Positions 1 through 8,480 of a DNA stretch of 64,000 nucleotides are shown here, piece by piece. This stretch comes from Actinoplanes sp. NBRC 103695 (lineage in GTDB: Bacteria > Actinomycetota > Actinomycetes > Mycobacteriales > Micromonosporaceae). Each line of letters starts with the position of its first letter. Within the stretch, counting starts at the first letter, position 1. The DNA is taken from positions 34,220-98,219 of the forward strand of contig NZ_BSTL01000033.1 of assembly GCF_030269485.1 (NCBI RefSeq), read 5' to 3'. The notes beneath the pieces were generated by a model. The model searched no databases. It had not been told where the DNA came from and was given only the letters and a program-made list of their open reading frames with translations. Both the position numbers and the translations under genes were made by a program.

Positions 1-915
1 GTCACGATCCGCGACGGCGGCCTCGGTGGCGGCCCGCCCAACACGATGCGCTTCATCGTGCCGATGCTCGCCGCCCTGGCGATGGGGGTGCTGGTCGGCG
101 CCGCCGCCCGGATCGCCCGCGGCTGCGCCGATCTTTCAGGCCGCGGTGATCTCCCGCGTCGTGTTCGCCTGGCGCGTCGTGTTCGCCTGGCGCGGCGTGT
201 TCGCCTAACGTGCCGCGTTCGTTTAGCGCGCCGCGCCGCCTGGCTGCTGCGCGAGCGGGACTGGGTGTTGCTCGGCGCGGTCACGGCGATGCCGGTGGTC
301 ACCGCCTTCGGCACCAGCAACGCGCCGCTCAAGATGGCCGCGCCGGCCTTCGCGGCGTGGGTGGCGGTGCTGATCGCGGTGCTGACCGGGATCGACCGCG
401 GCGCGGTGGTCGCGCGCGGCCTGGTGGGCGCGGTGACCGCCGGGTCGTTGCTGGTCACGGCCTGTGTGGCGACCGGTGGCATCTGGCGGAATCCGTACCG
501 CGAGCAGACCTACGACGGCGCGACGGTGGCCTCCGGCGTGCCCGCGCTGTCCGGCCTGGAGCTGCGGCCGTCCCAGGCGCGGGACTACCGCGACCTGCAC
601 ACCGCGTTGGCGCCCTACCTGACGCCCGGCCGCCGCATCGTCGGCCTGGACAAGATGGCCGGCGTCGTCTTCCTGCTGGACGGGCGCACGCTGGGCGAGG
701 GCTGGTACGCCCCCGAGGACCCGGACCGCACCCGGGCCGGGATCGCCGCTGCCTGCGCGGACGGCCCGCCGGACCAGGCGCCGATCGTGATCCTGAACCG
801 CCCGGTCCGGGCCGCCGACGCGACCGTGCTGGCGTCGTGCGGCCTGGACCTGCGGCGGGACTACCGGCCGCTGAGCGACCGGCCCGCCGGCCTCACGGTG
901 CTGGTGCCGGCCTGA
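1..915 (+). CDS. Membrane protein, C-terminal part (5' end outside window)
   Basis: The reading frame is open from the first base of the window, so the N-terminus is missing and 304 residues are visible. It has hydrophobic stretches (around bases 46-110, 260-320 and 340-470), which look like membrane segments, followed by a soluble C-terminal part of about 150 residues. The layout resembles a polytopic glycosyltransferase-like membrane protein with an outside C-terminal domain, and its position next to dTDP-sugar genes fits cell-surface glycan work. The family is not recognised with certainty. An 18-bp tandem repeat at 155-226 inserts the unit RRVRLA several times into what should be a cytoplasmic loop; this looks like recent slippage rather than conserved sequence. 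The gene converges on rfbB. Confidence 0.55.
   Translation, partial: VTIRDGGLGGGPPNTMRFIVPMLAALAMGVLVGAAARIARGCADLSGRGDLPRRVRLARRVRLARRVRLTCRVRLARRAAWLLRERDWVLLGAVTAMPVVTAFGTSNAPLKMAAPAFAAWVAVLIAVLTGIDRGAVVARGLVGAVTAGSLLVTACVATGGIWRNPYREQTYDGATVASGVPALSGLELRPSQARDYRDLHTALAPYLTPGRRIVGLDKMAGVVFLLDGRTLGEGWYAPEDPDRTRAGIAAACADGPPDQAPIVILNRPVRAADATVLASCGLDLRRDYRPLSDRPAGLTVLVPA
155..226 (+). repeat. 18-bp in-frame tandem repeat, four units
   Basis: Units of the form CGCGTCGTGTTCGCCTGG begin at 155, 173, 191 and 209. The first two are identical and the last two are diverged. Eighteen is a multiple of three, so the array adds basic RRVRLA repeats without breaking the membrane protein's frame. Confidence 0.85.
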
Positions 916-918
916 GCA

Positions 919-966
919 CGGTGTGTCACGCCGGCCCGGCCGCAACTGCGGTGTGTCACGCCGGCT
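919..966. repeat. Duplicated 3' end of rfbB
   Basis: The motif GGTGTGTCACGCCGGC occurs twice, 30 bp apart, with GTGTGTCACG at 921 and 951. Read on the minus strand, the inner copy is the last codons and stop of rfbB (Lys-Pro-Ala-stop), and the outer copy repeats them downstream of the stop. Confidence 0.75.
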
Positions 967-1906
967 TGACCGAGGACGCCCACCAGGACGGGTTGTCGCG
1001 GTACCACTGGACGGTCTCGGTCAGACCGGCGGCGAAATCGACCTCCGGGGCGTACCCCAGACTTTGGATCTTGGAATGGTCGACCGAGTAACGCCGGTCG
1101 TGGCCGAGCCGGTCCGGCACCTGCCGCACCATCGACCAGTCCGCGCCGCACGCCTCCAGCAACCGCTCGGTCAGCTCGCGATTGCTGAGCTCGACGCCAC
1201 CGCCGATGTTGTAGACCTCGCCGGGCTCGCCCTTGCTCAGGACCAGGCGGATCCCGCGGCAGTGGTCCGCCACGTGCAGCCAGTCCCGGACGTTGCCGCC
1301 GTCGCCGTAGAGCGGGACCGGCACGCCGCGGAGCAGGTTGGTGACGAAGAGCGGGATGACCTTCTCGGGGAACTGGTACGGGCCGTAGTTGTTCGAGCAC
1401 CGGGTGACGCGCACGTCCATCCCGTACGTGCGGTGGTAGGACCGGCAGAGCAGGTCGGCGCCGGCCTTGGCCGCGGCGTACGGCGAGTTGGGCAGCAGCG
1501 GATCCGTCTCCGGCCACGACCCTTCGGCGATCGAGCCGTACACCTCGTCGGTGCTGACCTGGAGGAACGTGGTGACGTCGGCGGCCCGGGCCGCCTCCAG
1601 CAGGGTCTGCACGCCGAGCACGTTGGTCCGCAGGAAGCCGGCCGAGTCCGTGATGGATCGGTCGACGTGTGTCTCGGCGGCGAAGTTCACCACCACGTCG
1701 GTGCCGGGCATCAGCATCGCGAGCATGTCCCGGTCGGCGATGTCGCCCCGCACGAAGTGGTGACCGCCGTCGGGCAGATTGGCCTGGTTTCCCGCGTACG
1801 TGAGTTTGTCCAGAACCGTGATCCGAGCGCCCTCGTCATGGTCCACGAGGTCGCGGACGAACTGTGACCCGATGAAGCCGGCACCGCCGGTGACCAGGAT
1901 GTTCAT
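956..1906 (-). CDS. rfbB: dTDP-glucose 4,6-dehydratase
   Basis: This 316-residue protein of the extended SDR type converts dTDP-glucose to dTDP-4-keto-6-deoxyglucose, the second step toward dTDP-rhamnose and other deoxysugars in the cytoplasm. The N-terminus carries the NAD-binding motif TGGAGFIG at residues 6-13. The signature STDEVYG and the YAAAKAGAD segment supply the active-site Tyr-xxx-Lys. The length is normal for the family. The start ATG overlaps the rfbA stop by 4 bp (ATGA), so the two genes are translationally coupled with rfbA first. The remaining rhamnose genes (rmlC, rmlD) are not in the window. The stop region is tandemly duplicated just downstream. Confidence 0.95.
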   Translation of the reverse strand: MNILVTGGAGFIGSQFVRDLVDHDEGARITVLDKLTYAGNQANLPDGGHHFVRGDIADRDMLAMLMPGTDVVVNFAAETHVDRSITDSAGFLRTNVLGVQTLLEAARAADVTTFLQVSTDEVYGSIAEGSWPETDPLLPNSPYAAAKAGADLLCRSYHRTYGMDVRVTRCSNNYGPYQFPEKVIPLFVTNLLRGVPVPLYGDGGNVRDWLHVADHCRGIRLVLSKGEPGEVYNIGGGVELSNRELTERLLEACGADWSMVRQVPDRLGHDRRYSVDHSKIQSLGYAPEVDFAAGLTETVQWYRDNPSWWASSVKPA

Positions 1907-2970
1907 GCGCGCAGCCGGACCGTGCTGTGGTCGCCGATGACCAGCTGATGGGTGTTCGGGGTGGTACGGGCCGGTGTCACCTCTACACCTTTGCCGATCA
2001 GCGACGACTCGATGCGGGACACGCCTCGGACCGTGGACGCGTTCATCACGATCGAGTACTCGATCTCCGCGTCGGACACCTCGCAGCCGTCACCGATCGA
2101 GGTGAACGGGCCGACGTACGAGCCGATGATCTTGGTGTCGGCCCCGATCACCGCCGGCCCGCGCAGCACCGACCGCTCCACCACGGCGCCCGGCTCGATC
2201 ACCACCCGGCCGGTGATCTCGGTGCCCTCGTCGACCGTGCCGCCGATCCGGGTCTCGATCGACTCCAGCACGATCCGGTTGCACTCGAGCATGTCCCGCA
2301 CCCGGCCGGTGTCCTTCCAGTAGCCGGTGATCAGGTGCGAGTGCACGTGGTGGCCGTTGTCGATCAGCCACTGGAGCGCGTCGGTGATCTCCAGCTCGCC
2401 GCGGGCGGAGGGCCGGATCGCCCGGACCGCGTCGTGCACCACCGGGGTGAACATGTAGACGCCGACGATGGCCAGGTCGCTCGCCGGGTCGTCCGGCTTC
2501 TCGGCGAGGCCGACGATCTGCCCGCTGCGGCCGAGCTCGGCCACGCCGTACGACCGGGGGTCGTCCACCGGGGTGAGCAGGATCTGCGCCGCGTAGTCCT
2601 GTGGGCGGAACGACGCCACCAGCTCCTGGATGCCGCCGACCAGGAAGTTGTCGCCCAGATACATGATGAAGTCGTCGTCGGCGAGGAACTCCCGCGCGAT
2701 CAGCACGCAGTGCGCCAGCCCGAGCGGCGCCTCCTGCGGGATGTAGGTGATACGCAGGCCGAACCGGGAACCGTCACCGACCGCCGCGCGGACCTCGGCG
2801 CCGGTGTCCCCGACGATGATGCCCACCTCGGTGATGCCGGCGTCCCGGATCGCCTCCAGGCCGTAGAACAGGACCGGCTTGTTGGCGACCGGGAAGAGTT
2901 GCTTGGCGGATGTGTTGGTCAGCGGACGGAGGCGGGTGCCTCTGCCACCGGCCAGGACGAGTGCCTTCAT
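1903..2970 (-). CDS. rfbA: Glucose-1-phosphate thymidylyltransferase, long form
   Basis: It makes dTDP-glucose from dTTP and glucose-1-phosphate and feeds RfbB directly downstream. The ATG at 2970 gives a protein beginning MKALVLAGGRGTRLRPLT, the nucleotidyltransferase P-loop-like signature; the frame is open further upstream, but those residues are not conserved. At 355 residues it is the long form: a nucleotidyltransferase domain at about 1-235, then a left-handed beta-helix-like tail with hexad repeats (IGADTKIIGS and similar) at about 250-340. It is the first gene of a minus-strand pair and lies back to back with the DUF2344 gene across a 99-bp gap that holds a hairpin repeat. Confidence 0.95.
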   Translation of the reverse strand: MKALVLAGGRGTRLRPLTNTSAKQLFPVANKPVLFYGLEAIRDAGITEVGIIVGDTGAEVRAAVGDGSRFGLRITYIPQEAPLGLAHCVLIAREFLADDDFIMYLGDNFLVGGIQELVASFRPQDYAAQILLTPVDDPRSYGVAELGRSGQIVGLAEKPDDPASDLAIVGVYMFTPVVHDAVRAIRPSARGELEITDALQWLIDNGHHVHSHLITGYWKDTGRVRDMLECNRIVLESIETRIGGTVDEGTEITGRVVIEPGAVVERSVLRGPAVIGADTKIIGSYVGPFTSIGDGCEVSDAEIEYSIVMNASTVRGVSRIESSLIGKGVEVTPARTTPNTHQLVIGDHSTVRLRA

Positions 2971-3006
2971 GCCCGACTCAACGAGAGTGCAAGGATGGGG
3001 TTCTCG

Positions 3007-3068
3007 GTGCCTGCTACCGACGCCTGGTCCTTCGGACGGCGCGGAGAACCCGGCGCATAGACAAGCGT
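3007..3068 (+). repeat. Hairpin repeat, left copy of a 60-bp inverted pair
   Basis: Reading GTGCCTGCTACCGACGCCTG and onward to GACAAGCGT, this segment matches the reverse complement of 6999-7059 at roughly six of every seven positions. It holds an imperfect stem (3021-3033 with 3043-3055) corresponding to the perfect stem behind rne. Here it lies between divergent genes, where a terminator is not expected, so it may be a mobile hairpin or a relic of a lost upstream gene's terminator. Confidence 0.75.
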
Positions 3069-3069
3069 A

Positions 3070-3876
3070 TTGGAGCAGATCATCGCCAAGAACCAACCCG
3101 TCGGTGGTCAAGCGCCGGTGGTCCAGCGGATTCGGATCCGGTACGCCAAGCGCGGCCCGCTGCGCTTCACGTCACACCGGGACTTCGCTCGCGCCTTCGA
3201 GCGGGCGTTGCGCCGTGCCGCCGTACCCATCGCCTTCTCCCAGGGTTTTCACCCCCACCCCAAGATTTCGTACGCCAGCGCGGCACCCACCGGCGTGGCG
3301 AGCGAGGCCGAGTACCTGGAGATCGCCCTGCAGGCCCCGGTCGACCCGGCCGAGCTGCGCGCCGCCCTGGACGCGGCCCTGTCGCCAGGCCTGGACGTGC
3401 TGGACGCGGTGATCGCCCGCGAGGGGACCAGCCTGGCCGACCGGATCAACGCCTCGCGCTGGCGCCTGGAGCTTCCGGGTGTCGAGCCGGACGTCGCCCG
3501 GGACGCTCTGCAACGGTTCATGGACGCTCCGGAAGTGCTGGTCGAGCGCATGACGAAGCAGGGTCTCCGCGAGTTCGACGCGCGGGTCGCGGTGGCATCC
3601 GCCACGGTGATCGACGAACCTGCCGCACCTTCCGGGGCCGATGCGTCGCCATGTGCGATACTCGACCTTGTCGTACGGCAGGTCACGCCCGCCGTGCGGC
3701 CCGATGACGTCCTGTCCGGTCTACGCGTGGTGGCCGCTCTGGTGCCGCCGGCGCCGCCTCGAGCGACCCGGCTTGCCCAGGGTTCACTCGCCGCGCAGGG
3801 AGATCTCGCCGCGCAGGGGGATTTCGTCGATCCGTTGGACGCGGATCGCGAGGACGTACCCATCGGAGGGCGTTAG
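3070..3876 (+). CDS. DUF2344 / TIGR03936 radical-SAM-associated protein
   Basis: This 268-residue protein begins at a TTG; a GTG at 3118 is an alternative start. The conserved core near the N-terminus includes KRGPLRFTSHRDFARAFERA and the GFHPHPKISY segment typical of TIGR03936. In actinobacteria this small protein normally follows a B12-binding radical SAM gene (TIGR03960 type) and precedes RNase E/G, and its biochemical role is unknown. Here the radical SAM partner is absent and rfbA lies upstream instead, so the pair has been separated or the partner lies elsewhere. The last 30 residues contain a short 18-bp tandem repeat (LAAQGD units, about 3782-3830), another 3'-proximal expansion. Confidence 0.8.
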   Translation: MEQIIAKNQPVGGQAPVVQRIRIRYAKRGPLRFTSHRDFARAFERALRRAAVPIAFSQGFHPHPKISYASAAPTGVASEAEYLEIALQAPVDPAELRAALDAALSPGLDVLDAVIAREGTSLADRINASRWRLELPGVEPDVARDALQRFMDAPEVLVERMTKQGLREFDARVAVASATVIDEPAAPSGADASPCAILDLVVRQVTPAVRPDDVLSGLRVVAALVPPAPPRATRLAQGSLAAQGDLAAQGDFVDPLDADREDVPIGGR

Positions 3877-4008
3877 CCGATTCGGCTGGCGTCCGTCGGA
3901 GACTTCGGCGACTCGCCCGCCAGCAGGCGGACGGGCCCGAAAAACTTGCGGCAACCCTGCGTGGCAGCGCTCACACGCGCCCGGGGTGGCCAGAATTGGA
4001 GTGCGCCC

Positions 4009-6999
4009 ATGCTCGAAAACGAGCCACAGGGTGGAGAGAGCGGCGAGGTCGCATCCCCGTCCGCGGAAACCACCGAGAGCACCACTACCCCGCGCAAGCG
4101 GGCCCCGCGTAAGAAGGCTGTCCCGTCCGCGGCGCCTCCGGCCGATGAGCCGGGCGCCGCGATCGAGGCTGCCGCCACGCAGGCCCCGGTCAAGCGCACC
4201 CGCGCCCGGAAGAAGGCCGCCCCGGCCGCCGCGTCCCCGGTGGAAGCCGCGTCCCCGGTGGAAGAGGTCGCCGCGGTCCCGCCGGCCGCCGAGGAGCCGG
4301 TCGCTGCCGGTGAGCCTGCCCCGGTCGTCTCCGAGGAGCCGGCCCCGGTGAAGCGCACCCGCGCCCGGAAGAAGGCCGCGCCGCCGCCGGAGCCGGTTCT
4401 CGAGGAGCCGGTCGAGGAGGAAGAGGAAGAGGCCTCGATCATCGTCGTCCCGCTCGACGACGAGCTGGTCGAGGAGCCGGTCCAGGAGGAGAAGGCGCCC
4501 AGCCGTCCGCGTGCCGCCGCTCTGCCCCCGGCCGTGCTGTTCATGCCCCCGGACCCGGTGGACGAGCAGGCCACCCCGGTCCGCCGGAGCCGGAAGAAGG
4601 CCGTGCCGGCGATCGCCGACGTGACCGCTCCCGAGGTGCCCGCCGAGGCGCCGGCCGCCGTCGAGGACGAGCAGGCCGAGGAGGCTCCGCGCCGGACGAG
4701 CCGCCGCCGTCGCCGCGGTGCGGCCGCCGACGAGGCGCCCGCCGAGACCGAGGCCCCCGCGGCCGCGGTCGTCGAGCTGCCCCCGCTGGACGAGATCGAC
4801 GAGAGTGCGGACGACGTCGAGGACGACGCCGCCGAGGATGACGACGACGAGGCCGGTAACGCCCGCCGCCGGCGCCGCCGTGGCCGCCGTGGCCGTGGCC
4901 GTGGCAAGGGCCCGTCCGACGAGGGTGACGAGGACGGCTCCGCCGACTCGCCCGAGGCGGAGGCCGCCGAGGCCGAGGGTGAGGACGACGACGAGGCCGA
5001 GGGCGACGGCGTGACCCGCCGGCGTCGGCGCCGCCGCCGGAAGGGCTCCGGTGGCGAGGACGCCGGCGGTGTCGAGGACGGCGTGCACACCGTGGTCCGG
5101 GTTCGCGAGCCGCGTACCCGCGACGAGGTGCAGGGCGTGTCCGGCTCGACCCGGCTGGAGGCCAAGCGCCAGCGCCGCCGGGACGGCCGCGAGCAGCGCC
5201 GCACCCGCCCGCCGATCCTGAGCGAGTCGGAGTTCCTGGCCCGCCGCGAGGCGGTCGACCGGGTGATGGTCGTACGCCAGAAGCCGGACCGCACCCAGAT
5301 CGCCGTGCTCGAGGACGGGGTCCTGGTCGAGCACTACGTGTCCCGGTCCACCTCCGGCACCATGGTCGGCAACGTCTACCTGGGCAAGGTCCAGAACGTG
5401 CTGCCCAGCATGGAGGCGGCGTTCGTGGACGTCGGCCGGGGCCGCAACGCGGTGCTCTACGCCGGCGAGGTCAACTGGGACGCCACCGGGCTGGAGGGCC
5501 GGGCCCGCTCGATCGAGCAGGCGCTGCGCTCCGGCGACTCGGTGCTGGTCCAGGTCACCAAGGACCCGATCGGGCACAAGGGCGCCCGGCTGTCCAGCCA
5601 CATCGCGCTGTCCGGCCGGCACCTGGTCTACGTGCCCAACGGCAACGCCTCGGGGATCAGCCGCAAGCTGCCGGACACCGAGCGCAAGCGCCTGCGGGAC
5701 GTGCTGAAGAAGATGGTGCCGGACGGCGCGGGCGTGATCGTGCGGACCGCCGCCGAGGGCGCCAGCGAGGACGAGCTGGCCCGCGACGTGAAGCGGCTCC
5801 AGGCGCAGTGGGAGGACATCCAGGCGAGGGCCGCGCAGGGGCATGCCCCGGTCGCCCTCTCCGAGGAGCCCGACCTGGTCATCCGGGTGGTCCGTGACCT
5901 CTTCAACGAGGACTTCAACGACCTCGTCGTCCAGGGCGACCAGGCGTACGGCGAGATCGAGAACTACCTGAACAGCGTCTCGCCGGACCTGGTCGAGCGG
6001 CTGCACCGGCACACCGGGACCTCCGACGTCTTCCTGGATCGCCGTATCGACGAGCAGATCCTCAAGGGCCTGGACCGCAAGGTCTTCCTGCCCTCCGGCG
6101 GCCACCTGGTGATCGACCGCACCGAGGCGATGACCGTGGTCGACGTGAACACCGGCAAGTACACCGGCGCGGGCGGCAACCTCGAGGAGACGGTCACCCG
6201 CAACAACCTGGAGGCGGCCGAGGAGATCGTGCGTCAGCTGCGGCTGCGCGACCTCGGCGGCATCGTGGTGATCGACTTCATCGACATGGTGCTGGAGAGC
6301 AACCGGGAGCTGGTCCTGCGCCGGCTCACCGAGTGCCTGGGCCGGGACCGGACCAAGCACCAGGTCACCGAGATCACCTCGCTGGGTCTGGTGCAGATGA
6401 CCCGCAAGCGGATCGGCGCGGGCCTGCTGGAGGCGTTCAGCGAGACCTGTGACCACTGCAAGGGCCGCGGCCTGATGATCCACACCGAGCCGGTGCCGGA
6501 GAAGCGGTCGTCCGGCGCGGTCAACCAGGTGAAGGCGGTGGCCGCTGCGCCGGCCCCAGCGCCGGCTCAGGCTCAGGCGCCGGCTCCGGCGAAGTCCCGG
6601 CGGCGCCGGGGTGGCAGCGAGCCCGCTGCCGTGCCGGTCGAGGAATCCGTGCCGGTCGAAGAGTCCGCCCCGGTCGAGGCGGTCGTGGCGGAAGAGCCCG
6701 TCGCCGCCGCGGTCGAGGAGGAGACGCCGCCGATCGCCCCGGTGACCGGCTCGGGGGTCATCACGGCCAAGAGGGCGGCGCTGACCACCAACGAGAACGA
6801 CGACGACTACGACATGAGCGGGTACGACCTGTCCCGCTTCGAGTCGAACGGCACCGCGCAGCTGGCGGGCGCCGGCGACCCGGACGCGGCCGGTGACGAC
6901 GAAGAGGACGACGAGGACGGCGACGAGCCGGTAGGCGCCGGTGCGGGCGGCCGGCGACGGTCGCGCCGTGGGGGAGCCCGGCGGCGTACGCGTCCGTAA
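4009..6999 (+). CDS. rne: Ribonuclease E/G family endoribonuclease
   Basis: This 996-residue protein is the main RNA-decay and rRNA/tRNA-processing endonuclease. The ATG at 4009 follows GGAG at 3998-4001; the open frame upstream is not conserved. The N-terminal ~400 residues are disordered, with alternating acidic and Arg/Lys-rich stretches (KRTRARKKAA repeats, RRRRRRGRRGRG), likely RNA or partner binding. The catalytic core follows: an S1 domain around bases 5360-5640, the metal-binding Asp in VVDVNTGKYTG (near 6140) and in VVIDFIDM (near 6265), then the zinc-link motif CDHCKGRG (near 6450). The C-terminus is again acidic/basic low complexity. Gene order before rplU-rpmA is the usual actinobacterial one. 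Confidence 0.95.
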   Translation: MLENEPQGGESGEVASPSAETTESTTTPRKRAPRKKAVPSAAPPADEPGAAIEAAATQAPVKRTRARKKAAPAAASPVEAASPVEEVAAVPPAAEEPVAAGEPAPVVSEEPAPVKRTRARKKAAPPPEPVLEEPVEEEEEEASIIVVPLDDELVEEPVQEEKAPSRPRAAALPPAVLFMPPDPVDEQATPVRRSRKKAVPAIADVTAPEVPAEAPAAVEDEQAEEAPRRTSRRRRRGAAADEAPAETEAPAAAVVELPPLDEIDESADDVEDDAAEDDDDEAGNARRRRRRGRRGRGRGKGPSDEGDEDGSADSPEAEAAEAEGEDDDEAEGDGVTRRRRRRRRKGSGGEDAGGVEDGVHTVVRVREPRTRDEVQGVSGSTRLEAKRQRRRDGREQRRTRPPILSESEFLARREAVDRVMVVRQKPDRTQIAVLEDGVLVEHYVSRSTSGTMVGNVYLGKVQNVLPSMEAAFVDVGRGRNAVLYAGEVNWDATGLEGRARSIEQALRSGDSVLVQVTKDPIGHKGARLSSHIALSGRHLVYVPNGNASGISRKLPDTERKRLRDVLKKMVPDGAGVIVRTAAEGASEDELARDVKRLQAQWEDIQARAAQGHAPVALSEEPDLVIRVVRDLFNEDFNDLVVQGDQAYGEIENYLNSVSPDLVERLHRHTGTSDVFLDRRIDEQILKGLDRKVFLPSGGHLVIDRTEAMTVVDVNTGKYTGAGGNLEETVTRNNLEAAEEIVRQLRLRDLGGIVVIDFIDMVLESNRELVLRRLTECLGRDRTKHQVTEITSLGLVQMTRKRIGAGLLEAFSETCDHCKGRGLMIHTEPVPEKRSSGAVNQVKAVAAAPAPAPAQAQAPAPAKSRRRRGGSEPAAVPVEESVPVEESAPVEAVVAEEPVAAAVEEETPPIAPVTGSGVITAKRAALTTNENDDDYDMSGYDLSRFESNGTAQLAGAGDPDAAGDDEEDDEDGDEPVGAGAGGRRRSRRGGARRRTRP

Positions 7000-7059
7000 C
7001 GCTTGTCGAGCGTCTGGTCCTCCACGCCGTTCGGAGGACCAGACGTCGGTAGCCGGCAC
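6999..7059 (-). repeat. Hairpin repeat, right copy of a 60-bp inverted pair
   Basis: This is the reverse-complement partner of 3007-3068; the two copies bracket the DUF2344 gene and rne. It starts on the last base of the rne stop codon and contains the rne terminator stem. Confidence 0.75.
7011..7045 (+). terminator. Terminator-like hairpin after rne
   Basis: A perfect 13-bp stem, CGTCTGGTCCTCC (7011-7023) with GGAGGACCAGACG (7033-7045), closes a 9-nt loop 11 bp after the rne stop. There is no U tract, as is common in high-GC actinobacteria. Confidence 0.75.
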
Positions 7060-7133
7060 AGTGTGATGGCGGTTTGGTAAAGAAAGTTAACAGCCGAGCC
7101 GCCATCGCCATCGACGTCGGTTACTCTCTCCCG

Positions 7134-7634
7134 ATGCGACGCCTGGTCCCCCTACTTCTGATCTCGTCTCTTGCTGCGTGCTCGAGTTCGGGCGGCGGGT
7201 CTTCCTCGGCCGCGCCCGCCACCATCCCCGCCCCGGGAGCGTCGGCCGCGGTGAGCGCGGCGCCGAGCGTCGCTCCGGGCGCGAAGGGCGACGCGGGGCT
7301 CGCCAAGGACACCAAGGCGATCTGTGCCCAGGCGGACAGGTTGACCTCCCAGTTCAGCGCGACCTTCACCCGGGACCTCAAGCAGCTCATCGACGCCTCG
7401 ACGGCCAAGGATCCGAAGCTGCGGGCGGAGGTCGAGTCGAAGACCAAGCGTGATGTGCAGAACTACTCGTTCGCGCTCAAGGACCTCTCCGGGCTGGCCG
7501 GCGACGCCGACGTGAAGAAGGCGCTGGCCGGGATGGGCAAGGAGGTCACCGCGCTGAACGGTGATGTGCGCAAGCTCGACGCCGACAAGCTCGGTGAGCT
7601 CAGCGGTACCCTGGACAAGGCCTGCGGACGGTAA
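7134..7634 (+). CDS. Small secreted lipoprotein, unknown function
   Basis: Starting at the ATG at 7134, the 166-residue product opens with a signal peptide (MRRLVPLLL) and a lipobox ending SLAAC at residue 16, so it should be lipid-anchored outside the membrane. A Ser/Ala/Pro linker follows to about residue 45, then a helical domain with two Cys residues (ICAQAD and the C-terminal KACGR) that could form a disulfide. The spacing of hydrophobics suggests a small helical bundle. No family is recognised. It sits between the rne terminator and the rplU promoter, so it is probably its own transcription unit. Confidence 0.8.
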   Translation: MRRLVPLLLISSLAACSSSGGGSSSAAPATIPAPGASAAVSAAPSVAPGAKGDAGLAKDTKAICAQADRLTSQFSATFTRDLKQLIDASTAKDPKLRAEVESKTKRDVQNYSFALKDLSGLAGDADVKKALAGMGKEVTALNGDVRKLDADKLGELSGTLDKACGR

Positions 7635-7659
7635 GAGAGCGTCGCGGCCAGCCCCCAAT

Positions 7660-7688
7660 TTGGGCTCGCCACGCCGATGAAGTAGGCT
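7660..7688 (+). promoter_or_regulatory. Candidate promoter for rplU-rpmA
   Basis: TTGGGC (7660-7665) and TAGGCT (7683-7688) are separated by 17 bp, a good sigma-70 pair. About 120 nt of leader follows before rplU and contains a small hairpin (CGGTCC/GGACCG, about 7724-7741), possibly an L21-type leader. That regulatory role is inference. Confidence 0.55.
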
Positions 7689-7814
7689 ATTCAACGGCGC
7701 ATTTCCAGGCGCCCTCTTCCTGACCGGTCCTCTTTCGGGACCGAGGGTAAGACGTGTTACATCCGCCAAGCAGCGCACCACTGGGCTGCGTAAGTGTCAG
7801 GGAGTCCGCGTCCG

Positions 7815-8129
7815 ATGTACGCGATCGTCAAGACCGGCGGCAAGCAGTACAAGGTTGCCGAGGGCGACGTGATCGAGGTCGAGAAGCTCGCGGGTGTTCC
7901 CGGCGACTCGCTGACGCTCGCCGCAGTCCTCCTCGTCGACGGTGACAACCTGGTGACCGACGCTGCCAAGCTTGCCAACGTTACGGTGTCCGGCGAGATC
8001 GCCGAGCACACCAAGGGTCCGAAGATCCGGATCCACAAGTTCAAGAACAAGACCGGCTACCACAAGCGCCAGGGGCACCGTCAGCCGCTGACTCTCGTCA
8101 AGGTGACCGGCATCTCTTCGGGGAAGTAG
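7815..8129 (+). CDS. rplU: 50S ribosomal protein L21
   Basis: At 104 residues, starting MYAIVKTGGKQYKV at the ATG at 7815, it matches the family length. It binds 23S rRNA in the large subunit. The conserved C-terminal GYHKRQGHRQPLT motif is present. It is followed after 10 bp by rpmA, forming the invariant L21-L27 operon upstream of obgE. Confidence 0.98.
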   Translation: MYAIVKTGGKQYKVAEGDVIEVEKLAGVPGDSLTLAAVLLVDGDNLVTDAAKLANVTVSGEIAEHTKGPKIRIHKFKNKTGYHKRQGHRQPLTLVKVTGISSGK

Positions 8130-8139
8130 GGGCGCTGCC

Positions 8140-8397
8140 ATGGCTCACAAAAAGGGTGCTTCCAGCTCGCGCAACGGCCGTGACTCCGCCGCCCAGCGGC
8201 TCGGCGTCAAGCGCTTCGGCGGCCAGCTGGTGAACGCCGGCGAGATCATCGTCCGCCAGCGCGGCACGAAGTTCCACCCGGGCGACCTGGTCGGCCGCGG
8301 TGGCGACGACACGCTGTTCGCTCTGGCGCACGGCAACGTCCTGTTCGGCATCAAGCGTGGCCGCAAGACGGTCAGCATTGTTCCGGCTGGAGAGTAA
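8140..8397 (+). CDS. rpmA: 50S ribosomal protein L27
   Basis: This 85-residue protein begins MAHKKGASSSRNGRDSAAQR, the classical L27 N-terminus, without the cleavable extension seen in Firmicutes. The N-terminal tail reaches toward the peptidyl transferase centre. It lies 10 bp after rplU and is closed by a strong terminator. Confidence 0.98.
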   Translation: MAHKKGASSSRNGRDSAAQRLGVKRFGGQLVNAGEIIVRQRGTKFHPGDLVGRGGDDTLFALAHGNVLFGIKRGRKTVSIVPAGE

Positions 8398-8413
8398 CCA
8401 GCTTTTTCTTCTC

Positions 8414-8458
8414 CAACGGGCCGCGCGACCTTCGGGTCCGCGGCCCGTTGTGGTTTTT
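8414..8458 (+). terminator. Rho-independent terminator after rpmA
   Basis: A perfect 12-bp stem, CAACGGGCCGCG (8414-8425) with CGCGGCCCGTTG (8439-8450), is followed by TGGTTTTT. It separates the ribosomal protein operon from obgE. Confidence 0.9.
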
Positions 8459-8480
8459 CTTGAAGTAGCAGGAGTGAGAA

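Noticed and set aside
3784..7059. 1091-codon open frame on the minus strand opposite rne
   Set aside because: It is the antisense shadow of the GC-rich rne gene, has no family features and no ribosome site; the plus strand has clear RNase E/G motifs.
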